Shown: positions 12,766-23,599 of the stretch, piece after piece
Layout of the letters: each line of letters begins with the position of its first letter
Position numbering within the stretch: position 1 is the first letter of the stretch
Source of the DNA: Amycolatopsis decaplanina DSM 44594
GTDB taxonomy: Bacteria > Actinomycetota > Actinomycetes > Mycobacteriales > Pseudonocardiaceae
Reading direction: 5' to 3'
Assembly (NCBI RefSeq): GCF_000342005.1
Contig: NZ_AOHO01000045.1
Coordinates: 124,001-188,000, forward strand
Length of the DNA: 64,000 bases
Notes under the pieces: generated by a model
What the model was told of the DNA's origin: nothing
Databases searched by the model: none
Seen by the model: only the letters and a program-made list of their open reading frames with translations
Translations under genes and position numbers: made by a program

Positions 12766-14266
12766 TCCGACGGGTTTCCTGAAGTACGACCGTGAAGAGC
12801 CGAAGAAGAAGTCCAAAGAGGAACGTCTCGCCACCTGGGGCGAGGTCTACGCCGACGTGGAACCCGGCGAGCGCGACGAACAGGTGCGCAAGCAGGCGTC
12901 GCGGTGCATGGACTGCGGCATCCCGTTCTGTCATTCCAGTGGTTCCGGCTGCCCGCTGGGCAACCTGATCCCGGAGTGGAACGACCTGGTGCGCCGCGGC
13001 GACTGGGCCGCGGCGAGCGACCGGCTCCACGCGACCAACAACTTCCCCGAGTTCACCGGGAAGCTGTGCCCCGCGCCGTGCGAGGCGGGCTGTGTCCTGT
13101 CGGTCTCGCCGCTGTCCGGCGGCCCGGTGGCGATCAAGCGGGTCGAGCAGACGATCGCCGACCAGTCCTGGGAAGCGGGCTACGTACAGCCGCAGGTCTC
13201 GGCGGTTTCGTCAGGGCAGCGGGTCGCGGTCGTCGGCTCCGGCCCCGCCGGGCTCGCCGCCGCGCAGCAGCTGACCCGCGCCGGCCACGAAGTCACCGTC
13301 TACGAGCGGGACGACCGGCTCGGCGGCCTGCTGCGGTACGGCATCCCCGAGTTCAAAATGGAGAAGAAGGTCCTCGACCGGCGGCTCGCGCAACTCCGCA
13401 AGGAGGGCACGAAGTTCGTCACCGGCTGCGAGGTCGGCGTCGACCTGACCGTCGAGGAACTGCGGGAAGGCTACGACGCGGTGGTCCTCGCCGTGGGCGC
13501 GCTGCGCGGCCGTGACGACAAGACCACGCCCGGACGTGAGCTGTCCGGGATCCACCTGGCGATGGAACATCTGGTCCCGGCCAACAAGTACGTCGAGGGC
13601 GACGGCCCGTCGCCGATCGACGCGGCGGGCAAGCACGTCGTCATCATCGGCGGCGGTGACACCGGGGCCGACTCCTACGGCACCGCGACCCGGCAGGGCG
13701 CGCTTTCGGTGACACAGCTGGACCAGTACCCGACGCCACCGTCCACAAGGGACGACGAGCGGTCGCCGTGGCCCACCTGGCCGTACATCCTGCGCACCTA
13801 CCCGGCGCACGAGGAGGCGGGCGAGCGCAAGTTCGCCGTCGCGGTCACCCGGTTCATCGGTGACGACGAGGGCGACGTGCGCGCCGTCGAACTCCGTCAG
13901 GTCCGCGTGGTCAAGGACCCCGAGACCGGCCAGCGCATGGTGACCCCGGTCAACGACGAGGTCGAGGAACTGCCCGCCGACCTCGTGCTGCTCGCGATCG
14001 GGTTCGAGGGCGTCGAGCACATGCCGTTGCTGGACGGGCTCGGGCTCTCGCTGACCAAGCGCGGCACGCTCTCGTGCGGCTCTGACTGGCAGACCTCTTC
14101 GCCCGGCGTGTTCGTCTGCGGTGACGCGCACCGCGGTGCCTCGCTGGTCGTGTGGGCGATCGCCGAGGGACGCTCGGTGGCGAGCGCGGTGGACGCCTAC
14201 CTCACCGGTGCTTCGGATCTGCCCGCTCCGGTGCACCCGACGGCGCTGCCGCTCGCGGTCGTCTAG
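12758..14266 (+). CDS. gltD: Glutamate synthase small (beta) subunit
   Basis: A 502-residue flavoprotein that passes electrons from NADPH through FAD and 4Fe-4S clusters to GltB. The N-terminal cysteines are in [18 protein letters not shown] and [11 protein letters not shown], the FAD motif is [15 protein letters not shown] and the NADPH motif is [11 protein letters not shown]. The start is GTG 12758 ([12 protein letters not shown]), inside the last codons of gltB, so translation is coupled. A perfect 28-bp palindrome follows the stop by 12 bp and probably ends the operon. Confidence 0.97.
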
Positions 14267-14278
14267 GTCCGGACAGCG

Positions 14279-14336
14279 TTGGGTCTCGTGAGTGGTTAGG
14301 ACGGTTCTAACCGTCCTAACCACTCACGAGACCCAA
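14279..14336. repeat. Perfect 28-bp-arm palindrome, copy 1 of a family
   Basis: Arms 14279-14306 and 14309-14336 are perfectly complementary, separated by CT. The core is CTCGTGAGTGGTTAGGACGG. Near-identical palindromes lie at 17359-17408 and 46561-46610, and a half copy is at 17045-17069. It begins 12 bp after gltD, so a terminator function is plausible, but conservation of the sequence itself suggests a repeat family. Confidence 0.85.
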
Positions 14337-14635
14337 GCCGGGCACATCACTCCCTGCGCGTTCTGACCGGTCGAGCGCCGTGAGCCGCCTGTGCGGATCC
14401 CCGACCGCGGACCGTCGACCATCCTGCTGGTGCAGATCTCCGCGACCAGGCGACGCCACGGCCTGCTCTCACCGCGCGTAAGGCAAGCGGGATCACTCGA
14501 CGGCTGGGCCGAACGGACCATACACCGCCACGGATGCGGCCGAACGGTCGCTTGTACGCCTGGTAGCAGGACAAATACTTTCGAAATGTAGTGCGAGTAA
14601 TACGGCAATTCACCGGTGGCGAAAGGTGGTACGCC
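14337..14635. other. Intergenic region upstream of a secreted protease
   Basis: About 300 bp. A short GC-biased reading frame (14391-14591) has no ribosome site or recognisable similarity and is not called. The last 60 bp before the protease are unusually AT-rich for this genome (around ACAAATACTTTCGAAATG), a likely promoter region; no specific factor is recognised. Confidence 0.4.
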
Positions 14636-17040
<2,405 letters not shown>

Positions 17041-17044
17041 TCGT

Positions 17045-17069
17045 CCTCGTGAGTGGTAAGGACGGTTCT
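17045..17069. repeat. Half copy of the GAGTGGTAAGGACGG palindrome
   Basis: CCTCGTGAGTGGTAAGGACG and the following GTTCT match the left arm and loop of the complete copies at 17359 and 46561. The right arm is replaced by unrelated sequence (GGTGAACCGGTATTCG). This looks like a decayed or truncated member of the family. Confidence 0.75.
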
Positions 17070-17178
17070 GGTGAACCGGTATTCGCTTACCTGCTGGTCC
17101 TGACCTCGTCTTGGTGCAGCGGTGGGGCTGGTGCGGGTGGGCGGGGTGTCGGCCGCCGGGTTTGGGTGGCACAGCCTT

Positions 17179-17227
17179 GATCAACGGAGGGTTGGGGACG
17201 TTGAGTGTCCCGGATCTTCCGTTGATC
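17179..17227. repeat. Hairpin with GGGACGTTGAGTGTCC apical box, copy 1
   Basis: A 10-bp stem, GATCAACGGA (17179-17188) with TCCGTTGATC (17218-17227), carries an apical segment GGGGACGTTGAGTGTCCC. The stem sequence is unrelated to that of the neighbouring hairpin, but the apical box is the same and in the same orientation. Confidence 0.7.
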
Positions 17228-17252
17228 GTGGTCCGGGACGGGGTCACCTCGT

Positions 17253-17299
17253 GTCTATGAAGGAATCGGGACGTTGAGTGTCCTGATTCCTTCATAGAC
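17253..17299. repeat. Hairpin with GGGACGTTGAGTGTCC apical box, copy 2
   Basis: Perfect 15-bp arms, GTCTATGAAGGAATC (17253-17267) and GATTCCTTCATAGAC (17285-17299), flank GGGACGTTGAGTGTCCT. The apical box repeats that of the hairpin 25 bp upstream while the stem differs. Confidence 0.75.
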
Positions 17300-17358
17300 G
17301 GTCTCGATACCCGCTGGGGCCTGCACGTACTGGCCGACCTGAGCGGCGGAACGTGGTG

Positions 17359-17408
17359 GCCTCGTGAGTGGTAAGGACGGTTCTAACCGTCCTTACCACT
17401 CACGAGGC
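17359..17408. repeat. Perfect 24-bp-arm palindrome, copy 2 of the family
   Basis: Arms 17359-17382 and 17385-17408 are perfectly complementary around CT, with core CTCGTGAGTGGTAAGGACGG. It ends 2 bp before the stop codon of the minus-strand acyltransferase, so it lies exactly at a convergent gene junction, as does the copy at 46561. Confidence 0.85.
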
Positions 17409-17409
17409 T

Positions 17410-18726
17410 CTAAGCGGTGTCGAGCAACCGGGCCGCGGACTTGAGCACGCCGTCCCGCAGCGAACCCACGTCCGAGACCGCCGCCCCGTTCGCCTGCAGT
17501 CCGATGTGGACCGAGTCGCGGTAGGTCGCCACCGCGATCCCGACCGCCTGCCGCGGCGCCAGCGGCACGAACGGGTACACACCGGCGACTTTCGTCCCGT
17601 CCAGGGTGAGCCGGCTGGGTGGCACCGGCACCGTCGTCACCACGAGGTCGAACAGCAGCGGCGCGGCCAGCCCGGCGGCCTTGCTGCCGAGCCGGTGCAG
17701 CACCGGCGGCATCCGGTCGGCGAGCAGCGGGAACGCGCCCGCGCCCCGGGCCGGGCCCGCGGCCTTGTTCCGGCTCATCTCGCGCTGGACGGCCGAGAGC
17801 CGCGCATGCGGATCATCGAGGCCGACCGGCAGATCGCAGAGATAGCCGGACAGCTTGTTCCCGCCGAGTTGCTCGGCGGACCGCCCGCGCACGCTGACCG
17901 GGATGAGCGCCCGCAGTGTCCGGTCGTCGGCGCGCTGGCCGCGGTTGATCATCCATTCGCGCAGCGCGCCGCTGAGGATCGCCAGCACGACGTCGTTGGC
18001 GGTCCCGCCGTGCGCCCGGCGGATCCGCCGGATCTCGGCGGTGTCCAGCCGGACGAGGCCGAGGCGTCGTTCGGTCGAGGGCGGCGCGCTGATCGGGGAG
18101 AGTGGCGAACGCGCCGCGCGGACGACCGACGAGGCGATCCCGGCCGATTCCCCGGCCTGGGCCAGCGTGGAGCCGAGGGCGTACTTGACAGCGTCCACAG
18201 GGGACCGAGGCGGGGGCGGCACGGCGCCGCCGTGCGCACGCCGGGCGGGGCGAGGGAACTCGTCGAGCAGGCCCGCGGCGACGGCGTACGCGCCGGCGCC
18301 GTCGGTGAGCGCGTGGTGCAGTTTCAGCAGCAACGCGAACTCGCCGTCCGGCAGGCCGGTGACGAGATGCAAGTCCCACAAGGGTTTTCCGGTGTCGAGT
18401 GGCCGTCCCATCCAGCGCGACGCGTAGGCGGAGAGCGGGTCCGGTTCGTACAGCGAGCTCAGGTGGTGATGTGAAATATGTTCACTGGCAACGAAATCCG
18501 GGTCCTCGGCCCAGATGGCGGCGCCGGGCGGGAACAGCGCGGTGCGAGGGCGCTGACGCAACTTGGGGAGCCGTGCCGCCCGCTCGGCGAGCAGCGTGGT
18601 CAGCTTGCGCGCGTGCACCTGCCCGTGCGGACGGAAGGTGACCACCGCGCCCATGTGCATGGGCGTCGTTTCGCTTTCCAGGCAAAGGAAAGCGACATCG
18701 AGTGCGCTCAGCTGCAGGCCTGACAT
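17410..18726 (-). CDS. WS/DGAT family wax ester synthase / diacylglycerol O-acyltransferase
   Basis: A 438-residue acyltransferase that uses acyl-CoA to make triacylglycerol or wax esters as storage lipid. The N-terminus SGLQLSALDVAFLCLESETTPMHMG is typical, and the catalytic motif HHxxxDG is present as HHALTDG in LLLKLHHALTDG. A second conserved block is GTANDVVLAILSGALREW. ATG 18726 is preferred over the adjacent ATG 18729 because of its spacing from GAAAGG. A perfect palindrome abuts its stop. It stands alone; no other lipid-storage genes are adjacent, although a lipid-modifying SigK locus starts 0.7 kb away. Confidence 0.9.
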   Translation of the reverse strand: MSGLQLSALDVAFLCLESETTPMHMGAVVTFRPHGQVHARKLTTLLAERAARLPKLRQRPRTALFPPGAAIWAEDPDFVASEHISHHHLSSLYEPDPLSAYASRWMGRPLDTGKPLWDLHLVTGLPDGEFALLLKLHHALTDGAGAYAVAAGLLDEFPRPARRAHGGAVPPPPRSPVDAVKYALGSTLAQAGESAGIASSVVRAARSPLSPISAPPSTERRLGLVRLDTAEIRRIRRAHGGTANDVVLAILSGALREWMINRGQRADDRTLRALIPVSVRGRSAEQLGGNKLSGYLCDLPVGLDDPHARLSAVQREMSRNKAAGPARGAGAFPLLADRMPPVLHRLGSKAAGLAAPLLFDLVVTTVPVPPSRLTLDGTKVAGVYPFVPLAPRQAVGIAVATYRDSVHIGLQANGAAVSDVGSLRDGVLKSAARLLDTA

Positions 18727-18947
18727 CATCCGCCTTTCGTTGACGCTCCGGCTAGGGCACAACTGCACCAGCCTGACATGACGGGCGGGTGGTCGTCATG
18801 TTTCCTCGGCGCTAACTACCGCCGGTTTCACTCGAACGATGGGATCGCGTTCGGACATGGACCACGGCTCTGCGACAGATGGTCGACAGTGCGCGCGGGG
18901 ATAACTCGTTAGCGGATCATCGGAGGAAACCGGCAGACTGCACCACC

Positions 18948-19457
18948 ATGACCGACGAACCGAAGCGCCCCGAACCGCCGCTCACCGGCGACGAGCGCAC
19001 CCAGCTGAACGGCTTCCTCGACTTCCTCCGCGCCACCGTCGTGTGGAAGTGCTCCGGCCTCACCGACGAGCAGGCCCGGCGGCCGCTCGTCCCCAGCGAA
19101 CTGACCACCGTCGCCGGTCTGCTCGGGCACCTGACCCTCGTCGAGCAGTACTGGTTCAACGTGGTGCTCAACGGACAGGAGGACGTCTGGAAGGAGGCGC
19201 TGGAGGTCGATCCGGACGCCGAGTTCCGGGTCGCCATGAAAACCCCGATCGAGCAGCTGATCGCCGCCTACGAGGCCGAGTGCGAGCGGAGCCGCAAGAT
19301 CGTCGCCGGCATGGGCCTGGACGACGAGGTCCCCTTCCGCGGCGACCGCAAGGTCAACGTCCGGTTCGTGATCGCGCACATGATCGAGGAGACCGGCAGG
19401 CACGCCGGCCACCTCGACCTGTTGCGCGAGCTGACCGACGGTCTCACCGGGGAGTGA
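18948..19457 (+). CDS. DinB-like (DUF664) four-helix protein
   Basis: A 169-residue member of the DinB/MST superfamily, probably metal-binding. Typical segments are LRATVVWKCSGLTDEQARRPLVPSE, LLGHLTLVEQYWFN, with a His that usually binds metal, and the C-terminal AHMIEETGRHAGHLDLLRE carrying two more His residues. Relatives include mycothiol- or bacillithiol-dependent transferases; whether this one uses mycothiol cannot be told. The start ATG 18948 is the first credible one, although GGAGGAAAC lies rather far upstream (about 18 nt). Its 3' end overlaps the convergent DUF1295 gene by 14 nt. Confidence 0.75.
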   Translation: MTDEPKRPEPPLTGDERTQLNGFLDFLRATVVWKCSGLTDEQARRPLVPSELTTVAGLLGHLTLVEQYWFNVVLNGQEDVWKEALEVDPDAEFRVAMKTPIEQLIAAYEAECERSRKIVAGMGLDDEVPFRGDRKVNVRFVIAHMIEETGRHAGHLDLLRELTDGLTGE

Positions 19458-20229
19458 GGCGGCGAGGGGGCAGCGGGAAGAACCCGCTGGTCCGCTCGAC
19501 GTACGTCGCGTATCCCGGCCGGGAACGCTGCAAACCCTTCTCCAGCAAAGGTTTTCCGGTTCCCTTCGCCAGCGTGTACGTCATCGCGATCGGCGACAGC
19601 ACGGTCGCCGCCCCCACCCAGCTCGAACACGCCAGCAGGTACAGGCCCCACCACACGCACGCGTCCCCGAAGTAGTTCGGATGCCGGGTGTAGCGCCACA
19701 GCCCGCTGTCGAGCACCTTCCCCTTGTTGCCCGGGTCGGCCTTGAAACGGCGCAGCTGCTCGTCGCCGACCGTCTCGAACCCGAAGCCGACCAGCCACAC
19801 CGCGACACCGAGCCACGCCGTCACGCCGAAGGAGTCGCCGTACATCGCGAACTGGACCGGCAGCGAGACGAACCAGAGCACCACGGCCTGGAGCAGGTAC
19901 ACACGGACGAAGAGCTTGAGTGCCGGATTCTCCCCGGCGCTCTCCGCCATCCGCACGTAGCGCGGGTCCTCGGGCAGCTTGTGGTTGCGCAGGTGGAGGT
20001 GGACGCCGAGGCGCACACCCCAGACCGCGGTCAGCAGCGCGGTGACCACGCGCAGCGCCACCGACCCGTCCCCGAGCGGGGCCGCGACCAGCGCGACGAG
20101 TGCGAAGCCCGGCCCCCACAGCGTGTCGACGGTGTCGTAGCGCTTGCGCCACCGCGCGATCCCGAAGGTGACGACGAAGGCCACGAGGGTCGCGCCCGCC
20201 GTGACCGCGAGTGTCCAGCCAAGGGGCAT
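19444..20229 (-). CDS. DUF1295 membrane protein (steroid 5-alpha-reductase-like)
   Basis: A 261-residue polytopic membrane protein with about six hydrophobic helices and the C-terminal conserved block GLWRYTRHPNYFGDACVWWGLY, typical of isoprenylcysteine-methyltransferase/5-alpha-reductase-fold enzymes. It equals in kind Rv0446c of the mycobacterial SigK locus. ATG 20229 overlaps the cfa stop in TGATG, and GGGAG precedes it, so it is translationally coupled to cfa. Family knowledge suggests lipid reduction or methylation next to the cyclopropane synthase; the true reaction is unknown. Confidence 0.82.
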   Translation of the reverse strand: MPLGWTLAVTAGATLVAFVVTFGIARWRKRYDTVDTLWGPGFALVALVAAPLGDGSVALRVVTALLTAVWGVRLGVHLHLRNHKLPEDPRYVRMAESAGENPALKLFVRVYLLQAVVLWFVSLPVQFAMYGDSFGVTAWLGVAVWLVGFGFETVGDEQLRRFKADPGNKGKVLDSGLWRYTRHPNYFGDACVWWGLYLLACSSWVGAATVLSPIAMTYTLAKGTGKPLLEKGLQRSRPGYATYVERTSGFFPLPPRRLTPR

Positions 20230-21500
20230 CAGGACCACTCCCGGGTGGCGGGCAGCGCGCTCAAGCCCTCGTCCGACGAACGGACCGCGAGGATCTGGTC
20301 CACACCCATCCGGTTCTCCTCGAACGCGAGCGCCCCGCCGACCAGGTAAAGTCGCCAGACCCGCGCGCCGGGTTCACCGATGAGCGCCACGACGTCGTCC
20401 CAGTTGTCCTCGAGCGTTTTCTCCCATGCCCGGACCGTACGCACGTAGTGCTCGCGCAGCGCGTGGACGTCTCGGATCTCGAACCCGGCGGTCTCCAGAT
20501 GCCCGAGCGTGCGGCTCAGCGGCCGCATCGTCATGTCGGGTGCGATGTAGCGCTCGATGAACGCGCCGCCACCGGGGGCCACCGCGCCGCGGGACATCTG
20601 CTGCAGGACCAGCCGTCCGGTGGGCTTGAGCATCCGGTACAGCGTCCGCGTGTACTCGGGGTAGTTCTCCTCGCCGACGTGTTCGCCCATCTCGATGGAG
20701 GCGACCGCGTCGAACGGCTCGTCGGTCAGCTCGCGATAGTCCTGGCGGCGGACCTCGACGCGATCCTCCAGGTCGTGCTGGGCGAGACGGCCGCGGATGT
20801 GCTGCAGCTGTTCCGCCGAGAGCGTGATGCCGACGGCCTGGACGCCGTGGTGCTTCGCCGCGTGCACCAGGAGCGAACCCCAGCCGCAGCCGACGTCGAG
20901 CAGCCGCATCCCGGGCCGGAGACCGAGCTTGCGGCAGATCAGTTCGAGTTTGTCCCACTGGGCCTGTTCGAGGTCGTAGCCGTCTTCTTCGGACGTCCAG
21001 TACGCCGACGAGTAGGCCATCGATTCGTCCATCAACAGCTGGTAGAACGCGTTGCTGAGGTCGTAGTGATGCGCGATCGCCGACTTGTCGCGAAGCAGGG
21101 TGTGCAGTTTCCCGGACAGCCGGGCCTCCTCGGCGGGCGGTTCGGGCGGCGGCCCGACGATGCCCAGGCGCACCGCGATCCGCAGCGTCTCGGCCCATTC
21201 GCGCGGGCCGAGCTTCGCCCGGCGCAGGGCGCCCGACCGGGTCAGCGCCCAGATCCGGCGGAATCCGTCGGCGAGGTCGCCTTCGACATCGAGGTCACCG
21301 GATACATAGGCCCTGGCCAGGCCCAATTCGCCGGGTGCGTAAAGGAGACGGCGCAGGGCACGCCGGTTGTGGAGGACCACGGTCGGGGCATCCGGCGGAC
21401 CGGCGCGGACGCCATCCCAGGTACGGAGACCGACCGGGAGGGAGCCACCGAGGAGCCGCTCTACGAACGGGACTAGGCGAGACGCTGGACTGTTCGGCAT
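20229..21500 (-). CDS. Cyclopropane-fatty-acyl-phospholipid synthase family methyltransferase
   Basis: A 423-residue SAM-dependent enzyme like UfaA1 (Rv0447c), which acts on the double bonds of membrane phospholipid acyl chains. An N-terminal lipid-binding domain is followed by the SAM motif LLDVGCGWGSLLVHAA, then VGITLSAEQL and SIEMGEHVGEENYPEY. A SigK-type promoter ends 7 nt before ATG 21500, so I take this codon as a leaderless start; ATG 21509 would lie inside the -10 element. Divergent from the FAD oxidoreductase and coupled to DUF1295. Confidence 0.9.
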   Translation of the reverse strand: MPNSPASRLVPFVERLLGGSLPVGLRTWDGVRAGPPDAPTVVLHNRRALRRLLYAPGELGLARAYVSGDLDVEGDLADGFRRIWALTRSGALRRAKLGPREWAETLRIAVRLGIVGPPPEPPAEEARLSGKLHTLLRDKSAIAHHYDLSNAFYQLLMDESMAYSSAYWTSEEDGYDLEQAQWDKLELICRKLGLRPGMRLLDVGCGWGSLLVHAAKHHGVQAVGITLSAEQLQHIRGRLAQHDLEDRVEVRRQDYRELTDEPFDAVASIEMGEHVGEENYPEYTRTLYRMLKPTGRLVLQQMSRGAVAPGGGAFIERYIAPDMTMRPLSRTLGHLETAGFEIRDVHALREHYVRTVRAWEKTLEDNWDDVVALIGEPGARVWRLYLVGGALAFEENRMGVDQILAVRSSDEGLSALPATREWS

Positions 21501-21507
21501 AGCCGTC

Positions 21508-21534
21508 ATTCGCTCCCGGGCCGGAAAGGGATGG
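21508..21534 (-). promoter_or_regulatory. SigK-type promoter of cfa
   Basis: On the minus strand CCATCC (21534-21529), a 16-nt spacer and CGAAT (21512-21508) match the SigK consensus as I recall it from mycobacteria (CCATCC, 16-17 nt, CGAAT). Seven nucleotides separate the -10 element from ATG 21500, which implies a leaderless transcript. Confidence 0.65.
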
Positions 21535-21562
21535 GTCGGATGCCGCACCGGTTCACGCGATC

Positions 21563-21589
21563 CAATCCTCGCTCGATCCGGCTCCGAAT
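21563..21589 (+). promoter_or_regulatory. SigK-type promoter of the FAD oxidoreductase operon
   Basis: CAATCC (21563-21568), a 16-nt spacer and CGAAT (21585-21589) match the SigK consensus at 10 of 11 positions. As on the opposite strand, exactly 7 nt separate the -10 element from an in-frame start codon (GTG 21597). This would make sigK part of its own regulon. Confidence 0.6.
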
Positions 21590-21596
21590 GCCTCAC

Positions 21597-22865
21597 GTGC
21601 ACACCAAGGGTCAACGCATCGGAGTCATCGGCAGCGGTGTGGCCGGCCTCACGGCCGCCTACCTGCTGCAACGCCGCCACGAAGTACTGCTGTTCGAAGC
21701 CGACGACAGGCTGGGCGGCCACGCGCACACGCACGACGTCCCGAGCGCGCACGGCGGCACCGTCGGCGTCGACTCCGGGTTCATCGTGCACAACGAACGC
21801 ACCTACCCGAACCTGCTCCGCCTGTTCGCCGAACTGGGCGTCGCCACCCGCGACACCGAGATGTCGATGAGCATCCGCTGCGACGGCTGCGGTCTCCAGT
21901 ACGCCGGCGCCAAGGGCCTGAAGGGCCTGTTCGCCCAGCCGCGCAACGTCACCCGCGGGCGCTACCTGCGGATGCTCGCCGACATCAAGCGCTTCCATCG
22001 GCACGCGAAGCGCGTCCTCGACGCGCCCGAGGCCGGAGACGTCACCCTCGGCGCGTTCCTCGCGATCGGCGGGTACACGAAGTACTTCGTCGACCACTTC
22101 ATGCTCCCGGTCGTCTCGACGGTCTGGTCCGCCGACCGGACCGACACGCTCAGGTACCCCGCGCGCTACCTGTTCGAGTTCCTGCGCAACCACGGGATGC
22201 TGTCGGTCGGCGGGTCCCCGAAGTGGCGCACCGTCGTCGGCGGCTCCCGCGAGTACGTCGAACGCGCCGCCAAGCAGCTGACGGCCGTGCACCTGTCGAC
22301 GCCGGTCCGCTCGGTCGAGCGCACCGCGCGAGGGGTCGAGATCCGCGACGACGCCGACACCCGGCACAGGCTCGACAAGGTCGTCCTGGCCACGCACGCG
22401 GACCAGGCCCTGAAGCTGCTCGCGTCGCCGACCCAGGCCGAGCGCGACGTCCTCGGCTCGTTCCGGTACTCCAGCAACGAGGCGTGGCTGCACACCGACA
22501 CCGGTGTCCTCCCGACGGCGGAATCGGCGCGGGCGGGCTGGAACTACGCCACCCCGTTCTGCGGCGCGCACCAGGGCGCGGTCCAGGTGTCCTACGACAT
22601 GAACCGCCTGATGCGGCTCGACGAGCCGACCGGTTACGTCGTCACGCTGAACCCTGGCGCCGCGCCCGACGACGCTTCCGTGCTGGCCAAGATGACCTAC
22701 GAACACCCCGTCTACACGCCGGAATCCGTCGCCGCCCAGCGCCGTCTGCCCGAGCTCGACGACGACGTGGTCGCTTTCGCGGGCGCGTACCACGGTTGGG
22801 GGTTCCACGAGGACGGCTGCGCGTCCGGGGTCCGCGCGGCCGAGAACTTCGGAGTGCGATGGTGA
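21597..22865 (+). CDS. FAD-dependent oxidoreductase (NAD(P)-binding amine-oxidase-like)
   Basis: A 422-residue flavoprotein of the COG2907 type, similar in kind to Rv0449c. The dinucleotide-binding motif IGVIGSGVAGLTAAYLL opens the protein, followed by FEADDRLGGHAHTHDV and a C-terminal FAD contact (FAGAYHGWGFHEDGCASG). Such genes travel with DUF1365 and cyclopropane synthase genes and are thought to modify unsaturated lipids. GTG 21597 is chosen because a SigK-type promoter ends 7 nt upstream; ATG 21540 or 21588 would be used if the message has a leader. It overlaps DUF1365 by 7 nt. Confidence 0.85.
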   Translation: MHTKGQRIGVIGSGVAGLTAAYLLQRRHEVLLFEADDRLGGHAHTHDVPSAHGGTVGVDSGFIVHNERTYPNLLRLFAELGVATRDTEMSMSIRCDGCGLQYAGAKGLKGLFAQPRNVTRGRYLRMLADIKRFHRHAKRVLDAPEAGDVTLGAFLAIGGYTKYFVDHFMLPVVSTVWSADRTDTLRYPARYLFEFLRNHGMLSVGGSPKWRTVVGGSREYVERAAKQLTAVHLSTPVRSVERTARGVEIRDDADTRHRLDKVVLATHADQALKLLASPTQAERDVLGSFRYSSNEAWLHTDTGVLPTAESARAGWNYATPFCGAHQGAVQVSYDMNRLMRLDEPTGYVVTLNPGAAPDDASVLAKMTYEHPVYTPESVAAQRRLPELDDDVVAFAGAYHGWGFHEDGCASGVRAAENFGVRW

Positions 22866-23599
22866 CCGTCATGGCCGTGCTCTACGACGCCACGGTGGCG
22901 CATGTCCGGCGCAACGATCCGCCGATCTCGTTCGCCCACCGCGTCTATCTGTGGTTCATCGATCTCGACAGGCCGCCGAAACCGCCGTGGTGGCTGCGCC
23001 CCTTCGCCCGCTTCGACCCGCGAGACCACTTCGCGCCCGACGACACCTCCAGCATCCGGTCCAAATTGGATCGCTGGCTCGCGGCTCGCGGCGTCGACCT
23101 CCGGGGTGGCCGGGTGCTGATGCTGGCCGGCGCGCGGATGCTGGGCCACAACTTCAACCCGATCACGCTCTACTGGTGCCACCGGCCCGACGGCGCGCTC
23201 GAATGCGTCGTCGCCGAGGTCCACAACACCTACGGCGGCAGGCACGCGTACCTCCTGCGGCCCGACGCGGACGGGAACGCCTTCGCAGACAAGGAGTTCT
23301 ACGTCTCGCCGTTCCAAACGATGGACGGCGGGTACCGGATGGAAGTGCCGAGGCCGGAGTCGCTGCTCTCGGTCAAGATCGCCCTCCGCCAGGACGGGAA
23401 GACACCGCTGACCGCGTCGCTGCGCGGCGTGCGACGGCCGGCCACCGCCAAGTGGCTGGCGCATATGCTGCTCACCCGTCCGCTCATGCCACACCGGGTC
23501 TCCGCGCTGATCCGGCGGCATGGGGTCAGACTGTGGTTGAAGAAGGCGCCGATGACCACGCGGACGCCGCAGACGGCCGGAGGCAGACTTGATCGATGA
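22859..23599 (+). CDS. DUF1365 domain protein
   Basis: A 246-residue protein equal in kind to Rv0448c. It has the conserved opening LYDATVAHVRRNDPPISFAHRVYLWFIDLD and the block MLAGARMLGHNFNPITLYWCH, then EVHNTYGGRHAYLL and KEFYVSPF. The biochemical activity is not established; the family nearly always accompanies the FAD oxidoreductase and cyclopropane synthase found here. It begins inside the previous gene (ATG 22859, overlapping TGA 22863-22865), and its end overlaps the sigK start, so the four-gene plus-strand unit is tightly coupled. Confidence 0.85.
   Translation: MVTVMAVLYDATVAHVRRNDPPISFAHRVYLWFIDLDRPPKPPWWLRPFARFDPRDHFAPDDTSSIRSKLDRWLAARGVDLRGGRVLMLAGARMLGHNFNPITLYWCHRPDGALECVVAEVHNTYGGRHAYLLRPDADGNAFADKEFYVSPFQTMDGGYRMEVPRPESLLSVKIALRQDGKTPLTASLRGVRRPATAKWLAHMLLTRPLMPHRVSALIRRHGVRLWLKKAPMTTRTPQTAGGRLDR

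Larger units (their letters stand above)
17041..17358. other. Palindrome-rich intergenic region
   Basis: The gap between aroG and the convergent acyltransferase contains no credible gene. It holds a half copy of the GAGTGGTAAGGACGG palindrome (17045-17069), about 100 bp of unremarkable sequence, and two adjacent hairpins that share an apical box (17179-17227, 17253-17299). It is then closed by a full palindrome. Confidence 0.7.

Noticed and set aside
14391..14591. 66-codon frame upstream of the secreted protease
   Set aside because: It has no ribosome site, no recognisable domain and an irregular codon pattern; it lies in a promoter-containing gap.
17359..17410. Open frames beginning MVRTVLTVLTTHEA at the palindromes near 14323, 17368, 46570 and 46601
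   Set aside because: The shared N-terminus is only the translation of the repeated palindrome; downstream parts are antisense to real genes.
21531..21596. ATG 21531, 21540 or 21588 as start of the FAD oxidoreductase
   Set aside because: ATG 21531 abuts the GGAAAGGG with no spacing, and ATG 21588 lies inside the predicted -10 element. ATG 21540 remains possible only if a promoter lies farther upstream.
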